Positions 8,801-16,793 of a DNA stretch of 64,000 nt are shown here, one piece after another. Numbering within the stretch: the first letter of the stretch is position 1; every line of letters begins with the position of its first letter. Origin of the DNA: Christensenella hongkongensis. GTDB lineage: Bacteria; Bacillota; Clostridia; Christensenellales; Christensenellaceae. The position numbers and the translations under genes were made by a program. The notes beneath the pieces are model-generated. The model had not been told where the DNA came from and did not search any database. It saw only the letters and a list, made by a program, of their open reading frames with translations. The stretch spans positions 157,107 to 221,106 of the forward strand of contig NZ_LAYJ01000088.1 of assembly GCF_000981035.1 (NCBI RefSeq), in the 5' to 3' direction.

Positions 8801-9578
8801 GCTTTTTACGCGTATCAAGATAATCGTCATACACCCGCTGCGCTGCGTTCGAAAGCGGATCGTTGTCGAATGTAACCTCGTCAAGCTTTGTTAAAAATGT
8901 TGTGTGGCGGCAATGATCCGACCAGTATGTGTCGAGCACCTTGAGTTCTGTGATCGTCGGATCACGTTTTTCGCTTTTAAAATAGCTTTGCGCGCACAGC
9001 ATATCTTCAGCGGTCATCGCGTATCCGTTTTCCTTCGTAAAATCCGCGATTTGCTTGTCCGTCATTTTGATGAAACCCTTCACCGTATCTACGCTGGTCG
9101 GGATGTCGAGCTGCATTTTAAGCGTATCGTATGGCTTTAAAGAAGCCTCGCACGAATCCACCGGATTGATCACGTAGCGCTTGATTGTCTCTATCTGCTC
9201 TTTGTTTGCACCCTTGATGAGATACACCTTCCCACTCCTGACCTCAGGGCGTTCCCCCCTTGTCAAAAGCTGAACGCACTGCGCCGCGCTGTCGGCGCGC
9301 TGATCGTACTGGCCGGGCAGGTATTCCACCGCGAATACAGAATAGCTCTTTGTATCCGGCATTTCGTCAAGCGTAACCGTATCTACGGCAGGCTCTGAAA
9401 ACACGTTTACAACAGCGGACTCGAAATCCTCTTCATCCATGCCCTCCACGTCGTAACGATTCAAAATACGCACCTCTTTTACAGGCACGCCCAAATTTTC
9501 TTTGAAATCCGCAAGTTTTGCCTGCGCCTCCACGTCAAAGCCCTTCTTTTTTTCCACGAACAGTCTTTTTACACTCAT
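5868..9578 (-). CDS. purL: Phosphoribosylformylglycinamidine synthase (fused PurL-PurQ, clostridial type)
   Basis: A 1236-aa single-chain FGAM synthase that converts FGAR, glutamine and ATP to FGAM in step four of purine synthesis. The N-terminal PurS-like part is followed by the ATP-grasp-like synthase domains (LDTYWSDHCRHTTF, MFKNETHNHPTEIEPFGGAATC, IGGKDSMSGSF). A C-terminal glutamine amidotransferase has IMLPGGFSGGDEPDGSG and a nucleophile Cys in LMLGICNGFQAL (about residue 1076), with VSHGEGRF carrying the His. This fused type occurs in clostridia and streptococci. ATG 9578 has GGGAGA about 8 bases upstream; an ATG at 9620 does not. It is monocistronic, with its own promoter and terminator. 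Confidence 0.97.
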   Translation of the reverse strand: MSVKRLFVEKKKGFDVEAQAKLADFKENLGVPVKEVRILNRYDVEGMDEEDFESAVVNVFSEPAVDTVTLDEMPDTKSYSVFAVEYLPGQYDQRADSAAQCVQLLTRGERPEVRSGKVYLIKGANKEQIETIKRYVINPVDSCEASLKPYDTLKMQLDIPTSVDTVKGFIKMTDKQIADFTKENGYAMTAEDMLCAQSYFKSEKRDPTITELKVLDTYWSDHCRHTTFLTKLDEVTFDNDPLSNAAQRVYDDYLDTRKKLCRKKDVCLMDLATIYVKEAKAAGLLKNIDESEEINACSIRHRVNTPDGEKDYLIMFKNETHNHPTEIEPFGGAATCLGGAIRDPLSGRSYVYQAMRVTGSADPRESLADTMEFKLPQRKITKEAAHGYSSYGNQIGLATGLVEEVYHEGYKAKRLEIGAVIAAAPAEQVVRECPVDGDLIVLIGGRTGRDGCGGATGSSKAHDEKSIEKCGAEVQKGNPLTERKLQRLFRNSDFSKLVKRCNDFGAGGVCVAIGELAEGLDINLDAVPKKYEGLDGTELAISESQERMAIVVKPSDLDKVLKYAADENLEATLVARVTDTGRMRLSWNGEFIVDITREFLDSNGATQHAKAKVKQFDTDGMLEEKTAKTAKETLLALLSDLNICSQKGLVEMFDGTIGAGSVTMPLGGKRQLSPVQAMCAKVPTEKADSKTATLMSYGMDPYLMSKSPFLGSIYAILLSAAKLVSAGGDLKDAWLTLQEYFERLGDVPERWGKPLAALLGAYYAQKELGIAAIGGKDSMSGSFKDIDVPPTLCSFCVAPVPAADVITPEFKCVGNKLYLMQITRDQDGIPDFEDVKRKYEKLHKLIHDKAIVSAYALTRGGLLAGAAKCAFGNNLGVKLFSEDLAALARKDYGAVMVEAADITDADFTLIGEIREEPFIEVCGESIPLTDAQQAYTQPLEKVFPTKTADSGRVDTPVYKKKNIVVSRYKTAIPRVVIPVFPGTNCEYDTAAAFEKAGAVPSVVIMRNLSPQDIEESLSQLASEIANAQMIMLPGGFSGGDEPDGSGKFIATTFRNPRIKNATMELLKNRDGLMLGICNGFQALIKLGLVPYGEIVDMKDDSPTLTYNNIGRHVSCMVRTRITSANSPWLALAEPGDIHTVAVSHGEGRFVATEKEIRQLFKNGQVATQYVDLDGEPTMDVEYNPNGSMYAVEGIMSPDGRVLGKMGHTERAGKYNAKNVPGEYDQRIFESGVKYFR

Positions 9579-9655
9579 TCTGATTCTCCCAATTATCTTA
9601 TCGCAGGCGCGCCGTTCCAATCCGTCACAGACAGCACGCCGTTTTTACCAGATTC

Positions 9656-9685
9656 ATTATATCATACCACGCCCTTGCCGGGCAA
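9656..9685 (-). promoter_or_regulatory. purL promoter
   Basis: On the minus strand, TTGCCC (9680-9685), an 18-base spacer and TATAAT (9656-9661) give a leader of roughly 70 bases. I see no purine riboswitch core in it. Confidence 0.5.
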
Positions 9686-9697
9686 CGATATCCACAG

Positions 9698-10654
9698 TCA
9701 TACTCCTGTCATCAGCAGCACATACAGCGGTACCGTAACAAACGAAAACAACGTCGTTACCACCACACCCTTTGCCGCAAAGGAGGTATCCGCGCCCAAT
9801 ACCTCAGCAAAAATCGCCGTACCCACCATTGCGGGCAGGCCGGTCTGTATGACCAATACCTGTGTAGGAAGATCCGCAAGGCCAAAGCAGGCCGCCATCA
9901 AAAGCATTGCAAGGGGCGATATCACAAAACGCCCGACAAGCGCGAGCGACATCTTTTTATCCATCTGTTTCAGGCAGGAAAGCCCGGTGCGCTGCAGGAT
10001 CATTCCCACAAAAATCAGCGCGAGCGGGGATGTGATGTTTCCAGTGTACGAAAGTGCGGAATGTAGAAAATCCGGCAGCTTTATATTGCACATCACAAGC
10101 ACAAACCCAAGGACAACCGCAATCATTGGAGGCTGCAATATTTTTTTGACCACATCTTTGGGGCCAAAACAGTTTTTACTCAGGCAGGCGCGCTCCATGC
10201 CGTCGCGGGCAATGCCCACATAGCCGATACTGTTGGCAAATGTGGTGTTTGCCACATAGTAAAACAATGCAAATACAATCGCCGGCTCGCCGAAAATCGC
10301 AGTCGCAATCGGCAACCCCACATAAACGGAGTTGGAGAAAGCAAACAGCGCAGTGAATACCCCGCGCTGTGTCTTGTCTATTTTTCCAATTTTGATAAAA
10401 AGCTTGCTGATCACAAAAGCGATTGCGATTGCCGCAAAGGATGCAAGAATATACGTCCATGCGTCGGAAATCGTCTCTGCCGTAAAATTATTTACAAACG
10501 CTGTAATTGCCGTACATGGAAGCGTGATGTTGACGATGAGTTTACTGATAAACGAGGTTACACTTTCCCCGCCCCAACCCTTATGGGCAACAAAATAACC
10601 GATGGCAATGATGATGATTACCATCAATATTGCCTGAATCGCGTCATAGATCAT
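9698..10654 (-). CDS. AEC (auxin efflux carrier) family transporter
   Basis: A 318-aa membrane protein with about ten hydrophobic helices arranged as an inverted repeat, starting MIYDAIQAILMVIIIIAIGYF. It shows the family hallmarks PCTAITAFVNNF and NSVYVGLPIATAIFGEPA. Bacterial AEC members carry organic acids such as malate or malonate, or amino acid-related anions. Its position 28 bases after the aspartate kinase gene on the same strand suggests co-transcription with amino-acid metabolism, but the substrate is not evident. No strong Shine-Dalgarno precedes the start. Confidence 0.9.
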   Translation of the reverse strand: MIYDAIQAILMVIIIIAIGYFVAHKGWGGESVTSFISKLIVNITLPCTAITAFVNNFTAETISDAWTYILASFAAIAIAFVISKLFIKIGKIDKTQRGVFTALFAFSNSVYVGLPIATAIFGEPAIVFALFYYVANTTFANSIGYVGIARDGMERACLSKNCFGPKDVVKKILQPPMIAVVLGFVLVMCNIKLPDFLHSALSYTGNITSPLALIFVGMILQRTGLSCLKQMDKKMSLALVGRFVISPLAMLLMAACFGLADLPTQVLVIQTGLPAMVGTAIFAEVLGADTSFAAKGVVVTTLFSFVTVPLYVLLMTGV

Positions 10655-10682
10655 CGCTTATCAATCCGTTTCCGCAGCCTGT

Positions 10683-11999
10683 TCATACGAGCGCCGTATA
10701 GATCGCGTTGACAGCACGCTCAAAATCGTCGTTCTCCACACCCACAATGATGTTGATTTCGCTCGATCCCTGGTCGATCATACGCACGTTGATCTGGTTT
10801 TCCGCAAGCGCGGTAAAGAGCTTCGCAGAAATACCGACCTGGCGGATCATGCCCCTGCCCACTGTGGCAATAATTGCCATATTGGAGGAAACCTCCACGC
10901 TGTCAGGCTGGCATACCGCGTGTATTTCGTCAATAAGCTCTTCAATACATCCGCGGATGCGTATATCCGCCACCACAATCGAAATCGTATCGATTGACGA
11001 AGGCATATGCTCGTAAGAAAGACCGTATTTTTCAAGGCAGCCAAGAAGCTTGCGTCCAAAGCCAATCTCCGCGTTCATGCCGTCTTTTTCAATGGAAATA
11101 ACCGTAAAATTCTTTTTTCCCGCGATCCCGGTGATGCCGTCTTTTGCACAGTCACGCCCTTCGATTGCGGGAATGATCATCGTTCCCTCGTTTTCAGGCT
11201 CGTTCGTATTTTTTACGTTGATTGGAATCGCCGCCTCGAGCACAGGGAAAATACTGTCCTCGTGCAGCACCGTCGCACCCATATAGGCAAGCTCGCGCAG
11301 CTCGCGGTAGGTGATCACATCGATTTTTTTCGGCCCTTCCACCACGCGCGGATCCGCCATCATGAACCCGGAGACATCCGTCCAGTTTTCATAGAGGTCT
11401 GCGCCCGCCGCACGGGCGACAATGGAGCCTGTGATATCGCTGCCGCCACGCGAAAATGTCTTGATCTTGCCGTTTGGCATAGAACCGTAAAAGCCCGGAA
11501 TCACGGCGCGCTCGTGGAGCTTTAAAGCCCCCGGCAGGATGCTAAGCGTCTTTTTTGCGTCATAGCCGCCGCTTTCGTCAAAAAATATCACGTCCGCAGC
11601 GTCGATAAAGTCGTATCCAAGGAAGTCCGCAATTAAAAGCCCGTTCAAAAACTCCCCGCGCGACGCGGCATAATCCTCGTTCGCGCCTGTCCTGACGTCT
11701 TTATAAATCTTTTCAAGATAATCTTCAATTTTAATGGAGAGTCCCAGCTCGTCACGAATATCGGTATAGCGTTTCACGATTGCCGCATAGATTTTTTCGG
11801 TCTCCTCCATGTGCAGCGCGGCGTCATAAAGCGCATACAGCATATCCGTCACTTTCGTATCTTCCTTAAAACGCTTTCCCGGCGCAGACGGTACGACAAA
11901 CTTCCTTGCCTCGTCCGCATCGATAATCTGTTTCATCTTCCGGATTTGCTCTGCTGATGCCAGTGAACTTCCGCCAAACTTCGTAACTTTGATCGCCAT
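10683..11999 (-). CDS. Aspartate kinase
   Basis: A 438-aa monofunctional aspartokinase, making L-aspartyl phosphate for lysine, threonine and methionine synthesis and for diaminopimelate in the cell wall. The kinase domain has the N-terminal KFGGSSLAS motif, SRGGSDITGSIVARA, and ENWTDVSGFMMADPR. The C-terminal third has tandem ACT domains (FTVISIEKDGMNAEIGF and MAIIATVGRGM..VGISAKLF), where lysine or threonine would bind for feedback control. Only three bases separate it from the DUF1015 gene upstream, whose end contains its GGGAGA site. The long insert between kinase motifs is typical of one clostridial aspartokinase group. Confidence 0.95.
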   Translation of the reverse strand: MAIKVTKFGGSSLASAEQIRKMKQIIDADEARKFVVPSAPGKRFKEDTKVTDMLYALYDAALHMEETEKIYAAIVKRYTDIRDELGLSIKIEDYLEKIYKDVRTGANEDYAASRGEFLNGLLIADFLGYDFIDAADVIFFDESGGYDAKKTLSILPGALKLHERAVIPGFYGSMPNGKIKTFSRGGSDITGSIVARAAGADLYENWTDVSGFMMADPRVVEGPKKIDVITYRELRELAYMGATVLHEDSIFPVLEAAIPINVKNTNEPENEGTMIIPAIEGRDCAKDGITGIAGKKNFTVISIEKDGMNAEIGFGRKLLGCLEKYGLSYEHMPSSIDTISIVVADIRIRGCIEELIDEIHAVCQPDSVEVSSNMAIIATVGRGMIRQVGISAKLFTALAENQINVRMIDQGSSEINIIVGVENDDFERAVNAIYTALV

Positions 12000-12002
12000 T
12001 TC

Positions 12003-13331
12003 TTACTCTCCCGCCAAATCTTCTTCTATCTCTTCCTGCGTTTCATAAGGCGCAAGCATACGCCCTTCCAGGTAGTATCTCTTTTCTTCCGCCTCGCCCA
12101 GAGAAAACGTCTTCTTGGGCAGCACGCCGCATTTTACGATCATATCGAAAAATTCTGATTTTTCCATTGGCTCAAAATAGAAGCCAAGGTTATCGTATTG
12201 CTTTGCAAGCTCCATAAACGCGTCGTCCCCGTGGATATAATCGATACCGCTGCCGTTTTCCTCGAGGTACTCCTCAAAGATATCCTGCACCTCGCCAATC
12301 GCGAGCGGATGCTCCGGCTCCTCGATTACGATCCTTCCCGCGCCGTCGTGATACAGGAACGGGATCTGGAAGGTGCCGTCAGACTCGATTTCCTTGCGCC
12401 ACCTGCCAAAGATAAGCTTTGCCTTCCTGCCCTTCTCACGCAGCCGCTCCACCACAAACTGTACGCATGCAGTGGCATTTACGCCAAACATAATCCGATG
12501 GATGGGCATAAATTCCACCGCTTTGTCGCGCAGGTTGATAATTTCGCAAAGCGCAAAGCGCAGCGGATGATCCTCCCGTTCCTGCGGCGTGAGCCCTTCC
12601 TTTGCCTCATCCCAAATGGCCTTTGCCGTTGCGAGCGAATGGTTTCCATCCCCCACGCAGAACAGCATATTATCATGCCGGGGAAGCTTTTCAAACGCTT
12701 CGTTCATCTCGTCAATGGGTTTCTGCTTATCCACAAGCCACCCTTCGATCCTGCCGCCGTCCATCATCAGGTCAAAATCATACAGCTTGGGAAAGGTGTT
12801 GCGCTGCATATGCAAAGGCCCGATGACGCTGTCTTTTTCATCGTCAATCATCAGCATAATATGGGGCAGCTCCACCACCGCTCCGCGGCGTATTTCCGCA
12901 CGTGGTGGAATCCGCGATAAAACCGTCTGCTCGGTTGCCCGCAGCAGCGGCCTGTTTTCTATCTGGTAGTCATATTGCTCAAGGTCCATCGCAAGGAGGA
13001 TTCCTTTACGCAGCTTTCCCTTCAAATGGCGTTCTGTCAAAACAACGCCCTGCGGAAGCTGCTGCAAGATGCCGCCGTCGATATAGTCGTGCATTGTTTC
13101 TTTCATATCCTGGATACGCGCGTGCACATCCTGATCTTCGAGATATACCTCCGGCAATGTAATATGCAGCGTACTTGGCGCAGTGCCTACAAACTTTTCC
13201 ACAGCCTTCCAGTAATCCGGCTGGGAAGTATACTGATCGCATGCTACGCAAGCCCACTTCGCAAGATTCACGTTTTCCGCGGGCAGAAGCACTTGCGGAA
13301 TGCGAAAACCCATTTTCTGTTTTTCTTTCAT
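12003..13331 (-). CDS. DUF1015 family protein
   Basis: A 442-aa cytoplasmic protein of the DUF1015 family. Typical pieces are VLLPAENVNLAKWACVACDQ near the N-terminus, the central LFCVGDGNHSLATAKAIWDE (the conserved DGNHR-like motif) and ALCEIINLRD. The DGNH motif resembles the ParB/SerK-type fold, so a kinase or phosphotransfer role on a small amino acid has been suggested for relatives; that is inference. DUF1015 genes often sit beside serine biosynthesis genes. Here the partner is aspartate kinase, three bases downstream. I chose ATG 13331, which has GGAGGAG directly upstream; the in-frame ATG at 13364 lacks one. Confidence 0.85.
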   Translation of the reverse strand: MKEKQKMGFRIPQVLLPAENVNLAKWACVACDQYTSQPDYWKAVEKFVGTAPSTLHITLPEVYLEDQDVHARIQDMKETMHDYIDGGILQQLPQGVVLTERHLKGKLRKGILLAMDLEQYDYQIENRPLLRATEQTVLSRIPPRAEIRRGAVVELPHIMLMIDDEKDSVIGPLHMQRNTFPKLYDFDLMMDGGRIEGWLVDKQKPIDEMNEAFEKLPRHDNMLFCVGDGNHSLATAKAIWDEAKEGLTPQEREDHPLRFALCEIINLRDKAVEFMPIHRIMFGVNATACVQFVVERLREKGRKAKLIFGRWRKEIESDGTFQIPFLYHDGAGRIVIEEPEHPLAIGEVQDIFEEYLEENGSGIDYIHGDDAFMELAKQYDNLGFYFEPMEKSEFFDMIVKCGVLPKKTFSLGEAEEKRYYLEGRMLAPYETQEEIEEDLAGE

Positions 13332-13501
13332 GCTCTCCTCCATATTGTTGACAGACTGCGGCAAACCATGTGACGCAGCAGTTTTTCACCCCGCCCAGAG
13401 ATATTCACACAATATTCTATCATATTACCAATAAATATGCGTTTTTTCAAGTAGAACCCGCAAACTTACCGCTTAGGCGCTGTGTTTTTAAGCTCTAATG
13501 G

Positions 13502-13530
13502 AAAAACGCCCGGACTGTATAGCCCGGGCG
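13502..13530 (-). terminator. Terminator of the TM2 gene
   Basis: CGCCCGG (13507-13513) pairs with CCGGGCG (13524-13530), followed on the minus strand by TTTTTC. Confidence 0.85.
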
Positions 13531-13551
13531 CATTCCTGATATGGTGTGCCG

Positions 13552-14016
13552 TTAATTGATCAATGGATTTCCATCCGCATCGTTTGGAATGCTTCCCACC
13601 AGAATCATGATGCCTTCGATAAGCCCCCAGATTCCGGATATCCATGTGGTGATGCCAAACGTTACGAAGCCGAGCAGCCCGAGCACCAGCTGGCAGACCG
13701 CCTTGCTCGTGAATCCAAGGTAAAAATTGTGGATTCCAAGCCACCCAAGGAAGATACCGAGGATACCCGCCGCAATCTTGGATTTCGGCTGGGCGCCTGC
13801 GGGATATGCCTGCCCCTGCGGCTGCCGCGCATTTCCACTTTTGGGCACAAGCCCCGCGCCGCATGTAACGCACACAACTGCCTCCGGATCTGTTTTTCCG
13901 CCGCAGTTCCAGCAATAATCATGCCCTTTTCCAACCGGAACGCCGCAGCCCATGCAAACGGTCTCCCCGGGATTTAACTGTTTTCCGCAATTCCTGCAGT
14001 ATTTGAATTCCGCCAT
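13552..14016 (-). CDS. Double zinc-ribbon TM2-domain membrane protein
   Basis: A 154-aa protein. Two zinc ribbons lie in residues 1-55 (YCRNCGK..CMGCG and YCWNCGG..CVTCG). A Gln/Pro-rich linker follows, then a TM2 domain with two helices (IAAGILGIFLGWLGIHNFYLG and VCQLVLGLLGFVTFGIT), with the typical GIHNFYLG turn. A third hydrophobic segment ends the protein. TM2 proteins are poorly understood membrane proteins common in Firmicutes. GGGAGG precedes the ATG. It is a single-gene unit with its own terminator. Confidence 0.9.
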   Translation of the reverse strand: MAEFKYCRNCGKQLNPGETVCMGCGVPVGKGHDYCWNCGGKTDPEAVVCVTCGAGLVPKSGNARQPQGQAYPAGAQPKSKIAAGILGIFLGWLGIHNFYLGFTSKAVCQLVLGLLGFVTFGITTWISGIWGLIEGIMILVGSIPNDADGNPLIN

Positions 14017-14191
14017 TTAAATTAACCTCCCAAAACGCGGCTTACACGCCGTCGTTTTTTCTTTCCTGACTTCAGTATACGAGGTCAAAATCCCTGCGTC
14101 AACCGCATTGCGGCGGTTTAAGCGATTCTTCATAAAGTCTTAATAGGTTCTACTTCTTTTGTTTAGAAATAGCGGAGTTTCTGCCTTGAAA

Positions 14192-15412
14192 TCATGCTTT
14201 CAGGCGGTCTGCCTCATCCTGTGTCAATAATCCTTTGGAAACAAGCAACGCCTTCAATGCGACGTTTTCTCTTTCAAGGGATGCAACACGGGCCTCATGT
14301 TTTTTAATCACATGGTTCTGCGCTGCTAAAATGGGATTTATGAGAATACCTTCTACTTTGCCATCATCATTACGGTATACAAAGCGTTCGTCCAACTCTG
14401 CAAGGCGTTCCGCAATAAATGAATAGGACGCTCCTTTAAACCCGCTGTCCTTTTTCCAATCGAATGCCACTGAAACAAACGCAAGTATTCTCTCCGCTTC
14501 CTCATCTGCCATCTCCCTGATATTTTCTTTATATCGCTCGGAAGACGAGGGAAGATTTGAAGCGGTAAAATTATTGTAGGCATCTACTTTAAGATTTGTT
14601 GCGCAGCTGCCACTATCGCTGCATAATGCCAGTTTATATCCTGTTGTGGGTGTATTTGTTGAAATAATCCCTTCCCTGCCAGCCCCGGATATAAACAAGC
14701 GGTAATCTCGTGCTGAAATTCGGGTATAGTTTTTTGTATTTTTATCGACCGCACCAAAATCTCCATTTGCCCAGATTGCCGTACCTCCTACTCCCGTGTC
14801 TGCCCGAAAAGATGCGTCGTCAGACAATCTAAAAATATTTGCCGTTATAATATCCTGCGGACCATTTATTTTTGCATAATAATCAGGAGCTTTACCGCCA
14901 AGCTTTGCAGAATTTTCAGCTTCGTCCGCACTCAGCGCATGCTCCGCGCGCTCTACTACCCCGTCCCCGTCACTGTCGTAGTCGGCTTTCTTCATGCACA
15001 GATTCAGCTGCTCTGTCGTCGCCTTCTGGCTCATTACCTTCGTTGTAAAATCCCCCGTCACTTCTGTGATATCACTCTTTGGGATGCAGGCATTCGCCGT
15101 TGCCTGTGCATTGTCCGCTGTGTTCTTTGCCGCCGAGGCATCCGCCTTTGCCATATCCGCTGTTTCCTGTGCCCTGTTTGCAGATGCCTGCGCCGTATTC
15201 GCCGTGCCAAGCACACCGTTTACCGTTTCTCCAAGCGTCGTTACGGACGCTGCCGACGCATAATACGTCGATTCGTTTCCGCCAAGCTTAATTGCATTTT
15301 CCGCAAACTGGCTTCCCGTCGCACTGTCTGCGTGCTCCGCGTTTTTCACCACTCCCGGGTGTTCGCTCGCATATTCTGCCTTTGTCATATAATCTAATAT
15401 TTTCTCGTCCAT
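14192..15412 (-). CDS. Phage tail-fibre-like protein with C-terminal S74 intramolecular chaperone domain
   Basis: A 406-aa protein. Two copies of a tail-fibre repeat occur (GVVKNAEHADSA..AIKLGGNESTYYA and GVVERAEHALSA..SAKLGGKAPDYYA), and between them an Ala-rich coiled-coil-like stretch. A DSDGDG calcium-type loop overlaps the second repeat. The C-terminus is a peptidase S74 chaperone of endosialidase: SSSERYKENI contains the Ser-Lys autocleavage dyad, and a leucine-zipper-like helix (VASLERENVALKALL) ends the protein. Such domains trimerise fibres and then cut themselves off. The start has GAAGGAA. No other phage structural gene is nearby, so it is either a prophage remnant or a domesticated surface fibre. 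Confidence 0.88.
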   Translation of the reverse strand: MDEKILDYMTKAEYASEHPGVVKNAEHADSATGSQFAENAIKLGGNESTYYASAASVTTLGETVNGVLGTANTAQASANRAQETADMAKADASAAKNTADNAQATANACIPKSDITEVTGDFTTKVMSQKATTEQLNLCMKKADYDSDGDGVVERAEHALSADEAENSAKLGGKAPDYYAKINGPQDIITANIFRLSDDASFRADTGVGGTAIWANGDFGAVDKNTKNYTRISARDYRLFISGAGREGIISTNTPTTGYKLALCSDSGSCATNLKVDAYNNFTASNLPSSSERYKENIREMADEEAERILAFVSVAFDWKKDSGFKGASYSFIAERLAELDERFVYRNDDGKVEGILINPILAAQNHVIKKHEARVASLERENVALKALLVSKGLLTQDEADRLKA

Positions 15413-15533
15413 CTCTGTTCCTTCTTTCCGTTATTTTTGAGAACATTCCCGCGCGCCGGTCTGTCTTCTATTGTTAATGATAACAGTACCTGTGCGACAT
15501 TACCCGCCGGGGACGCGACACATTAAAACACAA

Positions 15534-15560
15534 CAAAAAAACAGCGGATACCGCTGCTTT
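15534..15560 (-). terminator. Terminator after the first XRE gene
   Basis: CAGCGG (15542-15547) and CCGCTG (15551-15556) form a stem with ATA as loop, followed on the minus strand by seven T. Confidence 0.8.
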
Positions 15561-15576
15561 AAAAACTGATTCCCTT

Positions 15577-15620
15577 TACATATTATTTGATTTCCTGTTC
15601 CAGATTGTTAAATTCCTTTG
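15577..15620. repeat. 44-bp identical repeat, copy 1
   Basis: Identical to 16499-16542. It covers the last codons (encoding LEQEIK and preceding residues) and stop of one XRE gene plus six downstream bases; similarity continues at a lower level beyond it. Confidence 0.95.
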
Positions 15621-15825
15621 CGTTGAAAAACTCACCAAGTGTGATATCGAATCCGTCACATAATTTCTTAATCGTGACAATTCCCGGATTTTGGCTTTCT
15701 CCATTCAAAATACTTTTTATCGTTGCTTGTGGAACCGCAGAATGATTTGCAATCCCATTTGGAGTGAAACCCTTTTCTTTACAAAGTTGTCTAATCCTGA
15801 ATGCTACCGCCTGATGTGTATTCAT
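15583..15825 (-). CDS. XRE-family transcriptional regulator
   Basis: An 80-aa single-domain Cro/CI helix-turn-helix protein (CKEKGFTPNGIANHSAVPQA then IKSILNGESQNPGIVTIKKL). It is the same length as the paralogue at 16505-16747 and shares an almost identical C-terminal half. It probably binds DNA as a dimer and represses nearby promoters. ATG 15825 is preferred, with GGAGG 6 bases upstream, over an in-frame ATG at 15837. It is last in a run of four small minus-strand XRE genes. Confidence 0.88.
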   Translation of the reverse strand: MNTHQAVAFRIRQLCKEKGFTPNGIANHSAVPQATIKSILNGESQNPGIVTIKKLCDGFDITLGEFFNAKEFNNLEQEIK

Positions 15826-15868
15826 GCCAACCTCCACCAGAAATTACTGCTTCATTGGTTTCTTGAGA

Positions 15869-16111
15869 CTATTTCACAAACTCTAAAATATCTTTAACCT
15901 CACATTTCAGGACAAAACAAACTCGCGCCAGTATGTCTAAATCGATCCGCTCCAAATTGCCCCTGTATAAACGGTCAATTACTTCGAATCTCACATCTGT
16001 CAAACTTGCGAGTTTATTCCTTGTAATGTTTTGGTCGTCCATAATCTTATCCAGTTTAATGACAATTTTGCCATAATCTTTCATAGCCAGAACAGAATCA
16101 TATTCTTTCAT
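15869..16111 (-). CDS. XRE-family transcriptional regulator (HTH_26-like)
   Basis: An 80-aa protein consisting of one Cro/CI-type HTH (LDKIMDDQNITRNKLASLTD, recognition region VRFEVIDRLYRGNLERI, then LDILARVCFVLKCEVKDILE). The C-terminal 'level then CEVKDILEF' pattern is characteristic of the short YozG/HTH_26 group. An AGAGGT site lies 11 bases before ATG 16111; a start at residue 10 (16084) is possible. It sits 43 bases from the next XRE gene, so the run could be one transcript. Confidence 0.85.
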   Translation of the reverse strand: MKEYDSVLAMKDYGKIVIKLDKIMDDQNITRNKLASLTDVRFEVIDRLYRGNLERIDLDILARVCFVLKCEVKDILEFVK

Positions 16112-16189
16112 CAGTAAATTACCTCTATTGTCAGTCTATTCTGATTCAAAAATTACTTTCATTGAGCAAAATATTCGCACACAAAATCC

Positions 16190-16435
16190 CTACTCAATCA
16201 ATTCTTCGAGAGAGATTCCCAGAGTTTGCGAGAGCATTTTTATTTCAATATCCGTAACGAAACGCTCACCTGTTTCCACACGCCTGATAAAATGATTATC
16301 TACGTCATATCCATCCAACTGAAGCTTTTTGGCCAACGCCCGTTGGGAAAGGGGTGGATTGTGATTTTCACGCAACCGTTTTAAGTTTCTACCACATAAA
16401 TTGTTTGTTCCATCTGGAGCTTTAATTTTAAACAT
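16190..16435 (-). CDS. XRE-family transcriptional regulator
   Basis: An 81-aa Cro/CI HTH protein: GRNLKRLRENHNPPLSQRAL leads into LAKKLQLDGYDVDNHFIRRV and ETGERFVTDIEIKMLSQTLG. The 'FIRRVETGERFVTDIEI' segment is typical of phage-like repressors in Firmicutes. The start is uncertain: ATG 16435 is conservative, ATG 16471 would add 12 residues. It shares no obvious repeat with its neighbours. Confidence 0.82.
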   Translation of the reverse strand: MFKIKAPDGTNNLCGRNLKRLRENHNPPLSQRALAKKLQLDGYDVDNHFIRRVETGERFVTDIEIKMLSQTLGISLEELIE

Positions 16436-16498
16436 GAAGCTCTTGCCCCTTAATCGGTGTTTGCTAAACATTATTTAATGATCACTATTTTTATTCTA

Positions 16499-16542
16499 TA
16501 CATATTATTTGATTTCCTGTTCCAGATTGTTAAATTCCTTTG
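16499..16542. repeat. 44-bp identical repeat, copy 2
   Basis: Identical to 15577-15620. It covers the 3' end and stop of the second paralogous XRE gene. Confidence 0.95.
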
Positions 16543-16747
16543 TGCTGAAAAACTCCCCAAGTGTGATACCCAACCCATCACACAATTTTTTGATTGTGAC
16601 AATCCCCGGATTTTGGCTTTTACTATTCAGCATGCTATAAAATGTTGTGGGCGATACTCCTGCCTGATTTGCTAATGAATTTATCGAAATATTCTTATCC
16701 CTGCATAATTCAATAATTCTATTCGCTACCGCTTCTTTTGTATTCAT
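16505..16747 (-). CDS. XRE-family transcriptional regulator, paralogue of 15583-15825
   Basis: An 80-aa Cro/CI HTH protein (CRDKNISINSLANQAGVSPT, then FYSMLNSKSQNPGIVTIKKL). The C-terminal 35 residues nearly match the paralogue about 900 bp downstream, while the recognition helix differs (SPTTFYSML versus PQATIKSIL). That suggests duplication followed by a change of DNA target. It is the first of the four XRE genes. It is divergent from the SLOG gene and shares with it the intergenic region that holds three GGATATATCC-type palindromes, so it is the best candidate to bind them. Confidence 0.88.
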   Translation of the reverse strand: MNTKEAVANRIIELCRDKNISINSLANQAGVSPTTFYSMLNSKSQNPGIVTIKKLCDGLGITLGEFFSTKEFNNLEQEIK

Positions 16748-16793
16748 AGTTTAGCCCCATAATCGTATTTTATAAGCAAAGCGTATAATTTTT

